NCBI RefSeq assembly: GCF_001265075.1 | Contig: NZ_LFKO01000001.1 | Location: forward strand, 749,117 to 813,116 | DNA: 64,000 bases | Source: Salinicoccus sp. YB14-2 | GTDB lineage: Bacteria; Bacillota; Bacilli; Staphylococcales; Salinicoccaceae | Reading direction: 5' to 3' | Part shown: piece by piece, positions 35,041 to 44,211 of the stretch | Layout: every line of letters starts with the position of its first letter | Position numbering within the stretch: position 1 is the first letter of the stretch | Made by a program: the position numbers and the translations under genes | Notes under the pieces: generated by a model | Databases searched by the model: none | Told to the model about the DNA's origin: nothing | What the model saw: only the letters and a program-made list of their open reading frames with translations

Positions 35041-36210
35041 TTACTTAATGTTTTCTATCAAATCTTCAATAAAAAGCATATCATCAATCGGCTGCGTTCC
35101 CGCTGGTTTCGGACGGGCCGATGAAACCGCGACGACCACTTCTTCTGTTGGATCGATATGAAGGACCTGCCCGTGAATGCCGAAAGCCTGGAAGGCTTTA
35201 TGCTCTTTCGACTTTTCTGTCCATGCCGGCCACCACATCAGCCCGTAATTCACTATTTCACCATCGTCCAAAACAATCGGCTGTCCAGCTCGCTCTGTCC
35301 ACCATTCAGGCAGCACCTGTTTTCCGGCAGCTTTTCCGCCGTCCAGAATGAACTGACCGAAGCGAGCATAATCTCTTAGCACAGCTGAGAATCCGCTGCC
35401 GCCGATTTCATTGCCGTCAGGTGAGTCCAGCCACCATGCCGCTTCACTTTCCATACCGCACGGCTCCCAGATTTTTTCTGACAGATACTCAGACAAACTT
35501 TTTCCTGTCGCTCCGATGACAATTTCACTCGCTACAGTCGTCTCTCCCGTTGAGTAATTATGAGTCCTGCCGGGTTCGCCGGCCTCAGGCAGTTCAGACA
35601 TCATTCTAAGCAGTCCACCCGGCTCCTGCGCCAGCTGGGCTTTTAAGAAATTACGGCGGTCCGAGCCAGGATTCGTGTAGGTCTCATCCCATTTCACTCC
35701 TGAATTCATTCCTAAAATATGCCTGACAGTCGTATGTTCATAGGCACTGCCTTTCAGTTCCGGTACGTATTTCACGGTCAGATCATCCATACTTTCTATG
35801 CAGCCGTCCTGGATGGCGGCACCCACCAATGTTGACGTGATCGATTTTGCGACCGACATCGACATCCACCGTGTATCCGGACCATTGCCCCTCAAATAAT
35901 CTTCATACACCATCTTCCCCTTTTTCAGCACGACAATCCCCGTAATAGAATTCAAGGTCAGATAATCATATAAATCATAATTCTGGTCGGCCAACGCTGT
36001 CGTATTATCCTTGATCTGAGATTTAAACGGTCCGAGAGACAATGATGATTTCTCCAAAGACCTGGGCGCGGAAGAGGCAGGAATTTTACGTACCGGAAAA
36101 AGCCGTTCTATATTGCGGAATGTATTAATCGCAAGATCCGGCATCATATCTCCGTTGTATATATTATTTATAGTGCCTATTTTTTCATTCGCATGTCTGT
36201 AGAAGCTCAT
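35041..36210 (-). CDS. Beta-lactamase-fold serine hydrolase
   Basis: 389 residues from ATG 36210 behind GGAGAG. Catalytic Ser119-V-A-Lys122 lies in SMSVAKSITS, and Tyr220 in HNYSTGETT. The pattern resembles 6-aminohexanoate-dimer hydrolase/EstB proteins: ITGIVVLKKGKMVYEDYLRG, RWMSMSVAKS, and WWPAWTEKSK near the end. There is no signal peptide; it is probably a cytoplasmic esterase or amidase of unknown substrate. The end IHGQVLHIDPTEEVVVAVSS is typical of the fold. Single gene. Confidence 0.88.
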   Translation of the reverse strand: MSFYRHANEKIGTINNIYNGDMMPDLAINTFRNIERLFPVRKIPASSAPRSLEKSSLSLGPFKSQIKDNTTALADQNYDLYDYLTLNSITGIVVLKKGKMVYEDYLRGNGPDTRWMSMSVAKSITSTLVGAAIQDGCIESMDDLTVKYVPELKGSAYEHTTVRHILGMNSGVKWDETYTNPGSDRRNFLKAQLAQEPGGLLRMMSELPEAGEPGRTHNYSTGETTVASEIVIGATGKSLSEYLSEKIWEPCGMESEAAWWLDSPDGNEIGGSGFSAVLRDYARFGQFILDGGKAAGKQVLPEWWTERAGQPIVLDDGEIVNYGLMWWPAWTEKSKEHKAFQAFGIHGQVLHIDPTEEVVVAVSSARPKPAGTQPIDDMLFIEDLIENIK

Positions 36211-36400
36211 TAAGCATTCTCTCCGTTTCAAATATGTATATATTTTAACCTTCCCCTGCCCGGCTGTTCTCAAACGGCAGTAATATCTGTGTTTAAGCAT
36301 ATCACTATAAACCACTTCTCATTTGATGTATAATTACAACAGTAAAATTCAAGTATGAACTTCGTTTCAATCAATTTTAAAGGGGCAATATAAGCTGTTT

Positions 36401-37006
36401 ATGAAATTTTTATTTAATTTTTCCTTACTCACCATCTTAGCGATTGTGGCTGTGTCACTCACATTTATCAGTATAAATACAGTACTGGCAAACCAATTCA
36501 TACAGGAATCCACTCAGATCGCTTCAACACAGATCACCTCAGAATCATTCTCCTCCGAAAACTCCGAGGAAAAACCTCAACCGGATTCACTCCATCCAGA
36601 AGTCGCTGAAAAAGCAGATATACTAAAAGAAAAAGCTGCAGAAAAAGACATTACGATACAACTTACCGACGGTTTCCGTACCCATGAAGAGCAGGACGCC
36701 CTTTATGCACAGGGCAGAACCGAGCCCGGCAATATCGTGACCAATGCCAGAGGCGGAGAGTCCTATCATAACTACGGTCTTGCGGTCGACTTCGCGGTAG
36801 TAAATGACGGACAGATCATGTGGGATACCTCTTATGACGGCAATGGCAACGGTAAATCCGACTGGGAAGAGGTTGCTGAAATCGCCAAAGATGTCGGGTT
36901 CACCTGGGGCGGCGACTGGGAAGACTTTAAAGACTATCCGCACCTCCAGATGGATTTTGATGCTTCCATCAATGATTTACAAAATGGCAATCATGACATT
37001 TATTAG
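36401..37006 (+). CDS. Secreted M15 family peptidoglycan peptidase (CwlK/VanY-like)
   Basis: 201 residues. It has an N-terminal signal or anchor (about 1-30), a Ser/Glu-rich linker to 62, and an M15 domain. Zinc ligands are His123 and Asp130 in SYHNYGLAVDFA and His181 in YPHLQMDF; the entry motif is DGFRTHEEQDALYAQGR. It would cut L-Ala-D-Glu or D-Ala-D-Ala links in cell-wall peptides. The AAAGGGG site is 15 nt before the ATG, which is far; an in-frame CTG at 36395 lies at 9 nt and might be used. Strong terminator follows. Confidence 0.88.
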   Translation: MKFLFNFSLLTILAIVAVSLTFISINTVLANQFIQESTQIASTQITSESFSSENSEEKPQPDSLHPEVAEKADILKEKAAEKDITIQLTDGFRTHEEQDALYAQGRTEPGNIVTNARGGESYHNYGLAVDFAVVNDGQIMWDTSYDGNGNGKSDWEEVAEIAKDVGFTWGGDWEDFKDYPHLQMDFDASINDLQNGNHDIY

Positions 37007-37018
37007 AATATAAATAAT

Positions 37019-37063
37019 GGCTTTTCAGTCGGATTCAATCCACGGCTGAAAAGCTTTTTATTT
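37019..37063 (+). terminator. Terminator after the M15 peptidase
   Basis: GGCTTTTCAGtCG/CGgCTGAAAAGC stem with a GGATTCAATCCA loop, then five T. Confidence 0.88.
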
Positions 37064-37154
37064 CTCTTTGAAATTCCAGCATATAAAATCTGGTATTATT
37101 GAAAGAGTGATGTGTATGATATGAGAAGATATAAAACTTCAGGGAGGACTGCTC

Positions 37155-37712
37155 ATGGAAATACTCGCAAATGTACTTTCAGGCCTGGTCGGCGGTGCGC
37201 TCGCATTGGTCGGTGTCTGGATGCAAAATAATAAACAGGATAAAGATACACAGCAGGAATTGAAGAATAATATTGTCAGTCTTATTGATATACACCTTTA
37301 TAAAATCGCCCAGACACGAAATATAGAGCTGAATAAATATAAAGCGATGGCAAATAAGCAGGAATCTTCAGAAGCATTTTATGATGTCAAAAATAATTTT
37401 GAAGAGATTGATGATCAGATTCAGGAACTGATGAGTTTAATCAGGGTCTATTCGAACAACTCAAATGATTGTGTTCAGGATTTACTGGAACGATTCCAGC
37501 CGTTAAATCAGCAGCTGAACAGATTTACACGTGCCCACAGTATATATGCAAATAAATTTGATGATAGAAATTTTGATCGTGAGAATTTAGCGAAATCCAA
37601 GTATAAATTAGATACTGAATTAAAGGACTACATAGATAAGATGAGAGATTTTTCCAATAACCATTTTGATCATACAATCTTTGAGTATCCTCTTAAAGAT
37701 TTAGAGTATTGA
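37155..37712 (+). CDS. Uncharacterised N-terminally anchored protein
   Basis: 185 residues. One N-terminal hydrophobic segment (EILANVLSGLVGGALALVGVWM, in parts) is followed by a hydrophilic, helix-forming domain rich in Asn, Asp and Lys (YKAMANKQESSEAFYDVKNN, DLLERFQPLNQQLNRF). I do not recognise a family. The gene looks more AT-rich than its neighbours and stands alone between two strong terminators, which would fit acquisition by transfer; this is weak evidence. AGGGAGG precedes the ATG. Confidence 0.6.
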   Translation: MEILANVLSGLVGGALALVGVWMQNNKQDKDTQQELKNNIVSLIDIHLYKIAQTRNIELNKYKAMANKQESSEAFYDVKNNFEEIDDQIQELMSLIRVYSNNSNDCVQDLLERFQPLNQQLNRFTRAHSIYANKFDDRNFDRENLAKSKYKLDTELKDYIDKMRDFSNNHFDHTIFEYPLKDLEY

Positions 37713-37719
37713 TACGGAT

Positions 37720-37768
37720 AAAACGCTCCAGGCCATAAATAATCCAAAGCCTGAAGCGTTTTTTTATT
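37720..37768. terminator. Terminator between the anchored protein and the peptide-binding lipoprotein
   Basis: AAAACGCT-cc-AGGC / GCCT-g-AAGCGTTTT stem with small internal loops and a 15-nt loop, followed by seven T on the plus strand. Confidence 0.8.
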
Positions 37769-37778
37769 ACGTCAATTT

Positions 37779-39338
37779 CTATTCATCAATACTGATTTCA
37801 TATAATGAGAAGCTGGTATTCGGCGATATTCTTAAATTATTAACAGACTCATGATATCCGACACTCACATTTGTATGATGCATCGGTACCCAGACTGCGT
37901 CATTTGTGGCAAATTCGTTTATCTCGTGGAGCAGATCCAGTCTTTCATCCTGATCGATGGTTGTTCTTGACTGTTCTACGAGCGTATCAAACGCTTCATT
38001 GTTATACCTTGCACGGTTGGTGGCGTCTATATTGTCCGAGTGAAGGTTCGGGTAAAATAATTCACTGCCGTCTGCAGTACTGTTTGCCCAGCTGACGAAT
38101 GCCATCTCATAATTCCCGGCTGCTGCTTCTTCCAGGAACGCACCCCATTCCATCATTTCGATATTGACATCAAATCCTGCTTCCATCAGCTGCGCCTGGA
38201 CAATTTCACTCATCAGAACGAAATGCCCTTCATTTGCTACAAGCAACGTAATCGGTGTTTCATCAAAACCGTTTTCTTCTATCAGCTTTTGAGATTCTTC
38301 CATATCATAATCATAGCCGAATTCCTGTGCAGATTCATCATATCCGAAAACTTCCGGTCCGATGATGCTGTTGTTCTTGATGCCTGCACCGTTCAGCTGT
38401 TCTACATATTCATCGCGGTCAATCGCATGCGACACAGCTTTTCTGAACTCAAGGTTATTGAATGGTTCCTTTTCCATATTAAATGCCAAGTAGTTGATTC
38501 CTGTACCAGGCGTCAGATCAAGTTCAGTCTCTTCCATCTCTTCTATTCTTGGAATATGCTCAGAAGGAATATTCGGCAGGAAATCCACCTGGCCGGTTTC
38601 AAGCATTCCTACAGCAGAAGCGTATTCCGGAATGACATGCATGGTGACCTTGTCGAGTTCAGGAACGCCTTTAAAGTAATCTTCATTCTTGGTGAGTACA
38701 ATGTTGTCACTGCTTGCCCACGAATCAAATTTAAAAGGGCCGGAACCGACCGGTTCAGTCATGATATCACCGGATTCATCCGCTTCAGGTGACACGATTG
38801 AAGCATTGACGTGTGACAGTGCTGCCAGCAGCGGTCCGTATGGCTCTTTCGTATTGATGACCACAGTATATTCATCTTCAACTTCGATGGATTCAACCGG
38901 TTCAAGCAATGAAGCCCTGGGCGCCGCTCTTTCTTCATCCAACAGCTGTTCGAAAGTGTATTTGACAGCCTCGGCATTCAAAGGGGTGCCGTCATGGAAC
39001 AAAACGTCTTCTTTCAATTTGAATTCCCATGTCGTATCATCCAGTGCTTCATAAGTATCTACAAGATGCGGTTCAATCTCCATTGTTTCAGGATTATGTA
39101 CAAAGAGCGTATCGTAAAGCTGTTCAAGCATATAAGCAGAGACAGAATCATTTGTATCTATAGGTGACAGCCCCACCGCATCAGAAGATGTAGCAAAAGC
39201 AATCTCCTGACTTCCTGAGTCAGCTCCTGCATCATCTCCGGATGCCTCAGGTTCCACATCGGAATCATCACTGCAGGCAGTGATAAACAATGAAACAACT
39301 GCAGCGAGTAGTGCATTTCTTAAAAATTTAAGTATCAT
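37779..39338 (-). CDS. Family 5 oligopeptide-type ABC transporter substrate-binding lipoprotein (second copy)
   Basis: 519 residues from ATG 39338 behind AAGGAG. Signal peptide with lipobox ITAC, acidic linker, and the SBP_bac_5 sequence: LSPIDTNDSVSAYMLEQLYDTLFV (in parts), WEFKLKEDVLFHDGTPLNAEAVKYTFEQLL, PVGSGPFKFDSW, NLEFRKAVSHAIDRDEYV. It is anchored outside the membrane and binds peptides or a related solute. As with 6426-7994 no permease or ATPase gene adjoins. It shares the general plan with that gene but is not close in sequence. Confidence 0.9.
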   Translation of the reverse strand: MILKFLRNALLAAVVSLFITACSDDSDVEPEASGDDAGADSGSQEIAFATSSDAVGLSPIDTNDSVSAYMLEQLYDTLFVHNPETMEIEPHLVDTYEALDDTTWEFKLKEDVLFHDGTPLNAEAVKYTFEQLLDEERAAPRASLLEPVESIEVEDEYTVVINTKEPYGPLLAALSHVNASIVSPEADESGDIMTEPVGSGPFKFDSWASSDNIVLTKNEDYFKGVPELDKVTMHVIPEYASAVGMLETGQVDFLPNIPSEHIPRIEEMEETELDLTPGTGINYLAFNMEKEPFNNLEFRKAVSHAIDRDEYVEQLNGAGIKNNSIIGPEVFGYDESAQEFGYDYDMEESQKLIEENGFDETPITLLVANEGHFVLMSEIVQAQLMEAGFDVNIEMMEWGAFLEEAAAGNYEMAFVSWANSTADGSELFYPNLHSDNIDATNRARYNNEAFDTLVEQSRTTIDQDERLDLLHEINEFATNDAVWVPMHHTNVSVGYHESVNNLRISPNTSFSLYEISIDE

Positions 39339-39512
39339 AATTCCATCTCCTTTTTTATTGAATAACACTGATTATAGCTTGTCTGAAAAATAAATACAAT
39401 ATAAAATTTAGATAATTGAAACTATTTAGATTTTAACTTCATAGAGTTTTAATTATTTCTGGAATTACGCTCTTTGTAAAATGATAAAATGGTCCCCATG
39501 AGGAGTGATAGA

Positions 39513-40103
39513 ATGTCACACGGAGAAAAAGTTCTACAGGAACGATTCAATACAACGAGACGAGCCAATGCATTTTACAATAATCAGATGATTGAATTTT
39601 TAAATGAAGATATGATCCATTTCATCAGCGAGCAGTCTTTTATGTTCATGTCTACAAGTGATGCCGGGGGCAACTGCGATTCTACATTTAAAGCCGGTGA
39701 GAAAGGATTTGTATATATCATAGATGAAACACAGATTATGTATCCTGAATACCGCGGCAATGGTGTAATGGCCTCACTCGGTAATATATCAGAAAATCCC
39801 CATATCGGACTGCTCTTTATGGATTTTATAAATCATCATATCGGACTTCATGTTAACGGTTCAGCCGAAATTTTTGAAAATGATGAACTGAATCAGCTTT
39901 TGAATGCAGATGATGTCGAGAAGTTGAACGGAAAGCACGCAGGCCGTGCCAAACGCTGGATACTCATTAAAGTTCATGAAGCATATATTCACTGTTCAAA
40001 ACATATCCCGCACTTTGAAGAGAAAAGTACTTCTGCCGATTGGGGCACGGATGATGCAAAGAAAAAAGGCGGAGATTTTTTTAATGTTAAAAAGATAAAG
40101 TGA
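39513..40103 (+). CDS. Pyridoxamine 5'-phosphate oxidase-like flavoprotein
   Basis: 196 residues from ATG 39513 (GAGGAGTGA upstream); earlier ATGs lie before the site. The split-barrel pattern is visible: FISEQSFMFMSTSDAGGNCDSTFKAGEKGFVYII (in parts), PEYRGNGVMASLGNISENPHIGLLFMDF, LHVNGSAEIFEN, and IHCSKHIP. Relatives bind FMN or F420 and act on unknown substrates. It is probably cytoplasmic. It runs convergently toward the formate/nitrite channel gene. Confidence 0.87.
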   Translation: MSHGEKVLQERFNTTRRANAFYNNQMIEFLNEDMIHFISEQSFMFMSTSDAGGNCDSTFKAGEKGFVYIIDETQIMYPEYRGNGVMASLGNISENPHIGLLFMDFINHHIGLHVNGSAEIFENDELNQLLNADDVEKLNGKHAGRAKRWILIKVHEAYIHCSKHIPHFEEKSTSADWGTDDAKKKGGDFFNVKKIK

Positions 40104-40118
40104 ATCACGATGAATACG

Positions 40119-40149
40119 AAAAAACAGCTGGGTATCATCCCAACTGCTT
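40119..40149 (-). terminator. Terminator after the formate/nitrite channel gene
   Basis: On the minus strand CAGTTGGG-ATGATA-CCCAGCTG forms a hairpin with one mismatch, followed by six T. It lies about 20 nt after the stop at 40168. Confidence 0.75.
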
Positions 40150-40167
40150 CTGATGTACTTAATATAT

Positions 40168-40941
40168 TTACTTCTTAGTCTTACCCAGATAATAATAAAC
40201 ACCGGCTACAAATAATCCGCCACCGATGATGTTACCGATGGTCACCGGTATTAGATTGTAGATGAAACCGCCGACTGTGACTGTTTCCACACTGCTGTGC
40301 AATAACGCAATGCCGAGTATCGACATGTTTGCAATACTGTGTTCGAATCCTGTCGCCACAAACGCAAAAATCAGTACGAACACCAATGCAAGTTTTGCCG
40401 CGTCGCCTTTCGCTCTTGCCGAGGTCCAGATCGCGAGACACACGAGCCAGTTACACATGATGCCCTGAAACAGCAGATTCACAAAACCATCGCTCATCTT
40501 ATCCGACGCAGTGGCGACGGTAAAACCATCCATTTCAATTTCCGCGAGTATACCGCTGAAAAAGATCAAATAGGAAAACAGTATCGCACCGATCAAGTTT
40601 CCGATATAGCACCAGAACCACAATACGAGCGTATCTTTCCACGTCGTCACTTTTGACAGTGCACTGAAGGTCAGTGTCATCACATTACCCGTAAACAGTT
40701 CAGAACCGCCCCATATTACTATCGCGAGCGCCACACCGAATGTAATGCCGGTGATCAAGTTCAAATACGGTGAGCCTGCTGCATAAAGCGGTCCGCCCAT
40801 AAAGAACAGCACGATTGTTCCGACTCCGATATATGCCCCTGCCAATATCGAAGCCACGAGATATTTCATCTTCGATTCATTATATACGCTCACTTTATTG
40901 GCCGCCTGATGATTCATCGCATCAATGGTATCTTTGTACAT
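40168..40941 (-). CDS. Formate/nitrite transporter (FocA/NirC family)
   Basis: 257 residues from ATG 40941 (GGGAGGTG). It has six membrane spans and the FNT signatures: SILAGAYIGVGTIVLFFMGG, GSELFTGNVMTLTFSALS, IGNLIGAILFSYL, MCNWLVCLAIW, and the second FEHSIANMSILG. The Glu-Leu-Phe-Thr-Gly-Asn and Glu-His-Ser-Ile-Ala-Asn loops are the symmetric half-helix breaks. It moves formate or nitrite, and perhaps lactate or acetate, across the membrane. A GTGAA-5-TTCAC palindrome lies 56 nt upstream. Confidence 0.93.
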   Translation of the reverse strand: MYKDTIDAMNHQAANKVSVYNESKMKYLVASILAGAYIGVGTIVLFFMGGPLYAAGSPYLNLITGITFGVALAIVIWGGSELFTGNVMTLTFSALSKVTTWKDTLVLWFWCYIGNLIGAILFSYLIFFSGILAEIEMDGFTVATASDKMSDGFVNLLFQGIMCNWLVCLAIWTSARAKGDAAKLALVFVLIFAFVATGFEHSIANMSILGIALLHSSVETVTVGGFIYNLIPVTIGNIIGGGLFVAGVYYYLGKTKK

Positions 40942-40996
40942 CGTTACACCTCCCGTACGATCAGTCATTTATACAACATCATAAAAGGTCATAATC

Positions 40997-41011
40997 GTGA
41001 ATTTTATTCAC
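40997..41011. promoter_or_regulatory. Candidate redox-regulator palindrome upstream of the FNT gene
   Basis: GTGAATTTTATTCAC is a perfect 5-bp inverted repeat with a 5-nt AT spacer, 56 nt upstream of the start. It resembles Rex (GTGAA-4-TTCAC) or FNR/CRP-like boxes, but the spacing is one base off for both, so the regulator is uncertain. Confidence 0.35.
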
Positions 41012-41175
41012 ATTATTGTATGATTTTTTATTCCAACATTAAAATAAAGTACATATTATCCGTTGAATATTGTAACATGTATTTTGTTTTTACCAGTGTT
41101 TATTGATTGGCCGGTCCTTATAAAGTATCGTTGGAATATTATGTATACTACTAAAAGCTGAAAGGCATAGATGCA

Positions 41176-41409
41176 ATGATGAACACGAACGATTTCATTC
41201 AAAGTTACATGAACTCGCCTGAAAAACAGAAAAAACTATACAATCGTACACTGCTCATCGTCGTCATTCCCCAGATGATCGGCGGGGCCATGTCCGGTAC
41301 CATCGTCACCGACTCCAGTTTTGAAATTCTGTCCATTACCGGTGGCTTATTATCGCTGATACGGATACCCATGGTGTTCTGGTCCACGCGTGACGGTCAA
41401 ACAGTTTAG
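41176..41409 (+). CDS. Small membrane protein of unknown function
   Basis: 77 residues (76 if the second ATG at 41179 is used); AAAGG lies 10-13 nt upstream. There are two hydrophobic segments (about 24-45, TLLIVVIPQMIGGAMSGTIV; and 50-67, ILSITGGLLSLIRIPMVF). No family is recognised. The gene lies between the FNT promoter region and tRNA-Ala, on the same strand as the tRNA, and no terminator is obvious between them. Confidence 0.55.
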   Translation: MMNTNDFIQSYMNSPEKQKKLYNRTLLIVVIPQMIGGAMSGTIVTDSSFEILSITGGLLSLIRIPMVFWSTRDGQTV

Positions 41410-41468
41410 CAATTAACCATTGAGTAATATTCAAATATGGCTTACAATATATCTTATGTAATAAATAC

Positions 41469-41541
41469 GGGGCCATAGCTCAGCTGGGAGAGCGTTGCGC
41501 TGGCAGTGCAAAGGTCAGGGGTTCGAACCCCCTTGGCTCCA
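41469..41541 (+). tRNA. tRNA-Ala (anticodon GGC)
   Basis: 73 nt without encoded CCA. Acceptor stem GGGGCCA/TGGCTCC (one G-T), D-stem GCTC/GAGC, anticodon stem TTGCG/TGCAA with loop CTGGCAG (anticodon GGC), T-stem AGGGG/CCCCT with loop TTCGAAC, discriminator A. It is a lone tRNA gene with no rRNA nearby and is followed by a strong bidirectional terminator. Confidence 0.96.
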
Positions 41542-41555
41542 TTATATAAAAACTA

Positions 41556-41606
41556 AAAACCCCCTGGAACTTTGAGGTGCATCCGAAAAGTTCCAGGGGG
41601 TTTTTC
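41556..41606. terminator. Bidirectional terminator between tRNA-Ala and the DUF2207 gene
   Basis: AAAACCCCCTGGAACTTT against AAAGTTCCAGGGGGTTTT, a perfect 18-bp stem with a 15-nt loop. Confidence 0.93.
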
Positions 41607-41619
41607 TGATTGTGCGGGG

Positions 41620-43350
41620 CTATCTTGCACCCCCGCCGCCTCCGCCGCCGGCACCGGCGCCACCACCGGCACCTGTTGAACCTCCGGCGCCTGAGGCTGC
41701 TGAGGAACTGAAACCGCCCTGTCCAAGTCCTTTCGACCAGGTTTGTGCAGCGAGATGCGGTCCATAATAATAATGCATCATTGCAGGGTACATCGAATCG
41801 CGGGTTTCTTCCGGTGTCAATTTTGACAGATGCTTTCTGACATCCTCGCCTTCTCCGACCAGTACACTCCAAATGATATGTTCTCTGTAATTCTCATCAT
41901 TTTCGTAAATTCGGCTGTAATCTTCTTTAAGATAGTTTTTATACTGAGATAAATGATCAATCAGCTGGTTCCCTTTGTCAGTCGGTGCCATTATTGGTAC
42001 AGGAATCCCCCATACTTTATCTTTCTTATAATTGGCATAGCCGTTCTCCTCCAGCCAGCGGCCTGAATACTTCTTAAGTTCATCAGCCACCGCGCCGACT
42101 TCTTTCGCATGTTTTTTCGACCATTTCTTTAATCTTTTTTCATCAATGACCCCTTCTTCATCCGCCGCTTCAAGCAGCATACGCCATAATAACGCATCAT
42201 AGCCGCTCTTTAGATCATTGTCTTTCAGATGGTCGCTGACCGCTTCAAATGAATAAGAATAGCCATCGAGCAATGACTGATAATCATGGATAATTATTTT
42301 AGGCGATCCTTTATCCAGTGCCTTACCCGGCTGTTGATCAATTTCGATCGTAATTCTCTCTTCGTCCGTCCACTTCATCAAATATGCTTGGAATATATCT
42401 TCAAAGTAAGCCATATTCATATGCATCAGTATAAATGCGATGCCGGCGTAATCATCAATTTCCGGCGGCACGCTGGTTTCATGATCTTTATTCCTTCGGT
42501 TGATTTTCCCGGCTGAAGCGATATGTCCGCCGTCTTTATATCTTGAAGCAAGCTGCGTAGTAAAAATAACTACAACCGCAGCAAGCGCTCCAAAAATACC
42601 GATAATCGTGACAATCCAGCCGGTGCCGAGACTTCCGTCATCATAGATGGACCCGTCCATCGCTTCTTCCTCTTCTTCCTCAAGCGTGCCTTCACCTGAA
42701 ACATTCGTATTATATGTCCCTTCAGGGAAATGCATAAGCAGCACTGCATCATTGCCGTCCGTCAACGTTTCGCCGGCAGTCCACTGAATGCCGTCATCGA
42801 CCGTCACGATGTCACCTTCGAAACCGAATCCCCAAAATTTAATGTCTTCATCATTAAGAGATATATCCGATCTCACATTCATCCTGAAGTTTTCAGTTGG
42901 AAGATCTGTAAATGTATCGAAGTTCCAATATAAAGACTGGCCGCCGTCCAGATTACGCACGGCATTGTCCAAAGTATAGTTTACGACATATGTATGCTCA
43001 CCATACTCACCGATACCCCAGACCAGTTCAGTCCCGTCATCTGTATCGATCGTTCCGTACTTGCCGGCTTTTTCTTCCTGGCTTGCATCCATATCCCAAT
43101 TTTCTTCTTCAGTAAATCCTTCAACGGAAAAATCAGTGACTTCCACTTCGTCCATATCCTCATCATTGAATACGATGTAATTTTCCGTGCCTTCATCCAT
43201 ATCCGCTTCACGTGTCTCCGTGACGGAGACCGAGCCGTCTTCGTTGATTTCTATATCCATTTCCAAACTGTTGATTTCATTCGCTTCTGCATTCAGACCG
43301 AAGAAAATAAAAGCCGTAAATATGATGACCGTTGTCAAAATATGCTTCAT
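41620..43350 (-). CDS. DUF2207 membrane protein with glycine-rich tail
   Basis: 576 residues from ATG 43350 (GGAGGAG). Signal peptide (to about 24), extracellular DUF2207 domain (NEINSLEMDIEINEDGSVSVTETR to about 205), a membrane span near 225 (IVTIIGIFGALAAVVVIFTT), a large cytoplasmic domain, and a tail made almost only of Gly, Ala and Ser after residue 545. This order is typical of the family, whose function is unknown. Some relatives have a second span before the tail that I do not clearly see here. It lies 38 nt after purC and is probably co-transcribed with it. Confidence 0.88.
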   Translation of the reverse strand: MKHILTTVIIFTAFIFFGLNAEANEINSLEMDIEINEDGSVSVTETREADMDEGTENYIVFNDEDMDEVEVTDFSVEGFTEEENWDMDASQEEKAGKYGTIDTDDGTELVWGIGEYGEHTYVVNYTLDNAVRNLDGGQSLYWNFDTFTDLPTENFRMNVRSDISLNDEDIKFWGFGFEGDIVTVDDGIQWTAGETLTDGNDAVLLMHFPEGTYNTNVSGEGTLEEEEEEAMDGSIYDDGSLGTGWIVTIIGIFGALAAVVVIFTTQLASRYKDGGHIASAGKINRRNKDHETSVPPEIDDYAGIAFILMHMNMAYFEDIFQAYLMKWTDEERITIEIDQQPGKALDKGSPKIIIHDYQSLLDGYSYSFEAVSDHLKDNDLKSGYDALLWRMLLEAADEEGVIDEKRLKKWSKKHAKEVGAVADELKKYSGRWLEENGYANYKKDKVWGIPVPIMAPTDKGNQLIDHLSQYKNYLKEDYSRIYENDENYREHIIWSVLVGEGEDVRKHLSKLTPEETRDSMYPAMMHYYYGPHLAAQTWSKGLGQGGFSSSAASGAGGSTGAGGGAGAGGGGGGGAR

Positions 43351-43388
43351 AATTCTCCTCCACTTCATAAGATGCTTAAAAAGGCTGA

Positions 43389-44075
43389 TTAATTATTAAG
43401 TAAGTCATCACCGATTTTTAAAGGGTCGACAGATTTCCCGGCTTTGAATACGCGCATATTGCCGCCTGACAGTTCATCAATTAACAGCACTTCGTCCGTT
43501 TCCGCATCCCGGCCGAATTCCAATTTAATGTCGTACAGTTCCAATCCTTTTTGTGCGAGCTCATCTTTAATCAATTCACTGACACGCACTGTTAAATCCG
43601 CAACTGCCTGATATTCACCCGGCTTTAAAATACCCAGAGCTTCAAGCGCCGCCTCGTTGATCAGCGGATCTCCCCGCTCATCATCCTTCAATGTCATTTC
43701 CACATATGAAGGCAGGTCCGCACCTTCTTCAATATAATCACCATAACGCCGGATAAAACTCCCGACAGCTTTAAAACGGCAGATGACTTCCAAACCTTCG
43801 CCGAACACGGTTATATTTTTCACTTTCATCGTGCGCGCTTCCACATCCGCATCCACATAATGTGTTGGAATGCCCGCTGCATTGATTTTTTCGAAAAGGT
43901 AGCTGCTCATCTGAAGCCCCGCCTTACCGGAGCCTTCAACCGTCAGTCCAACCTGGTTTTCACCCGGATCAAACACTCCGTCCTTTCCCGTCATATCGTC
44001 TTTGAAATAAAGTACAATCCCGCCATTTTCATCCTGATACACATCTTTTGTTTTGCCTTTATACACTAGCTCCAT
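43389..44075 (-). CDS. purC: SAICAR synthetase, divergent stand-alone PurC
   Basis: 228 residues, ATG with GAGGTG. PurC motifs: [16 protein letters not shown] (ATP loop), [53 protein letters not shown] and [30 protein letters not shown]. It makes SAICAR from CAIR, aspartate and ATP in purine synthesis. In the common form the last motif is usually DEISPDTCRLW and the middle one RNxAAGS; the Gly-Gly-Asn-Met-Arg and Arg-Phe-Lys-Ala-Val-Gly-Ser variants place this in a divergent branch. No other pur gene is near, so it may be a second copy. Confidence 0.85.
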   Translation of the reverse strand: MELVYKGKTKDVYQDENGGIVLYFKDDMTGKDGVFDPGENQVGLTVEGSGKAGLQMSSYLFEKINAAGIPTHYVDADVEARTMKVKNITVFGEGLEVICRFKAVGSFIRRYGDYIEEGADLPSYVEMTLKDDERGDPLINEAALEALGILKPGEYQAVADLTVRVSELIKDELAQKGLELYDIKLEFGRDAETDEVLLIDELSGGNMRVFKAGKSVDPLKIGDDLLNN

Positions 44076-44211
44076 ATAGACACCTCATAAGTTAAGTTAA
44101 TTATCATTATAATCCTCTTGAATAAAAATAGAAAATATTAATTGAAATTTATGCCGACGAACCATGCTTGGTAAAAATTCAAAATAATAATTTCAGCATT
44201 AATATAAAACA

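Noticed and set aside
41469-41541. tRNA-Ala as an integration site for a genomic island
   Set aside because: I saw no integrase gene nor a repeated tRNA 3' end nearby; flanking genes look like ordinary chromosome.
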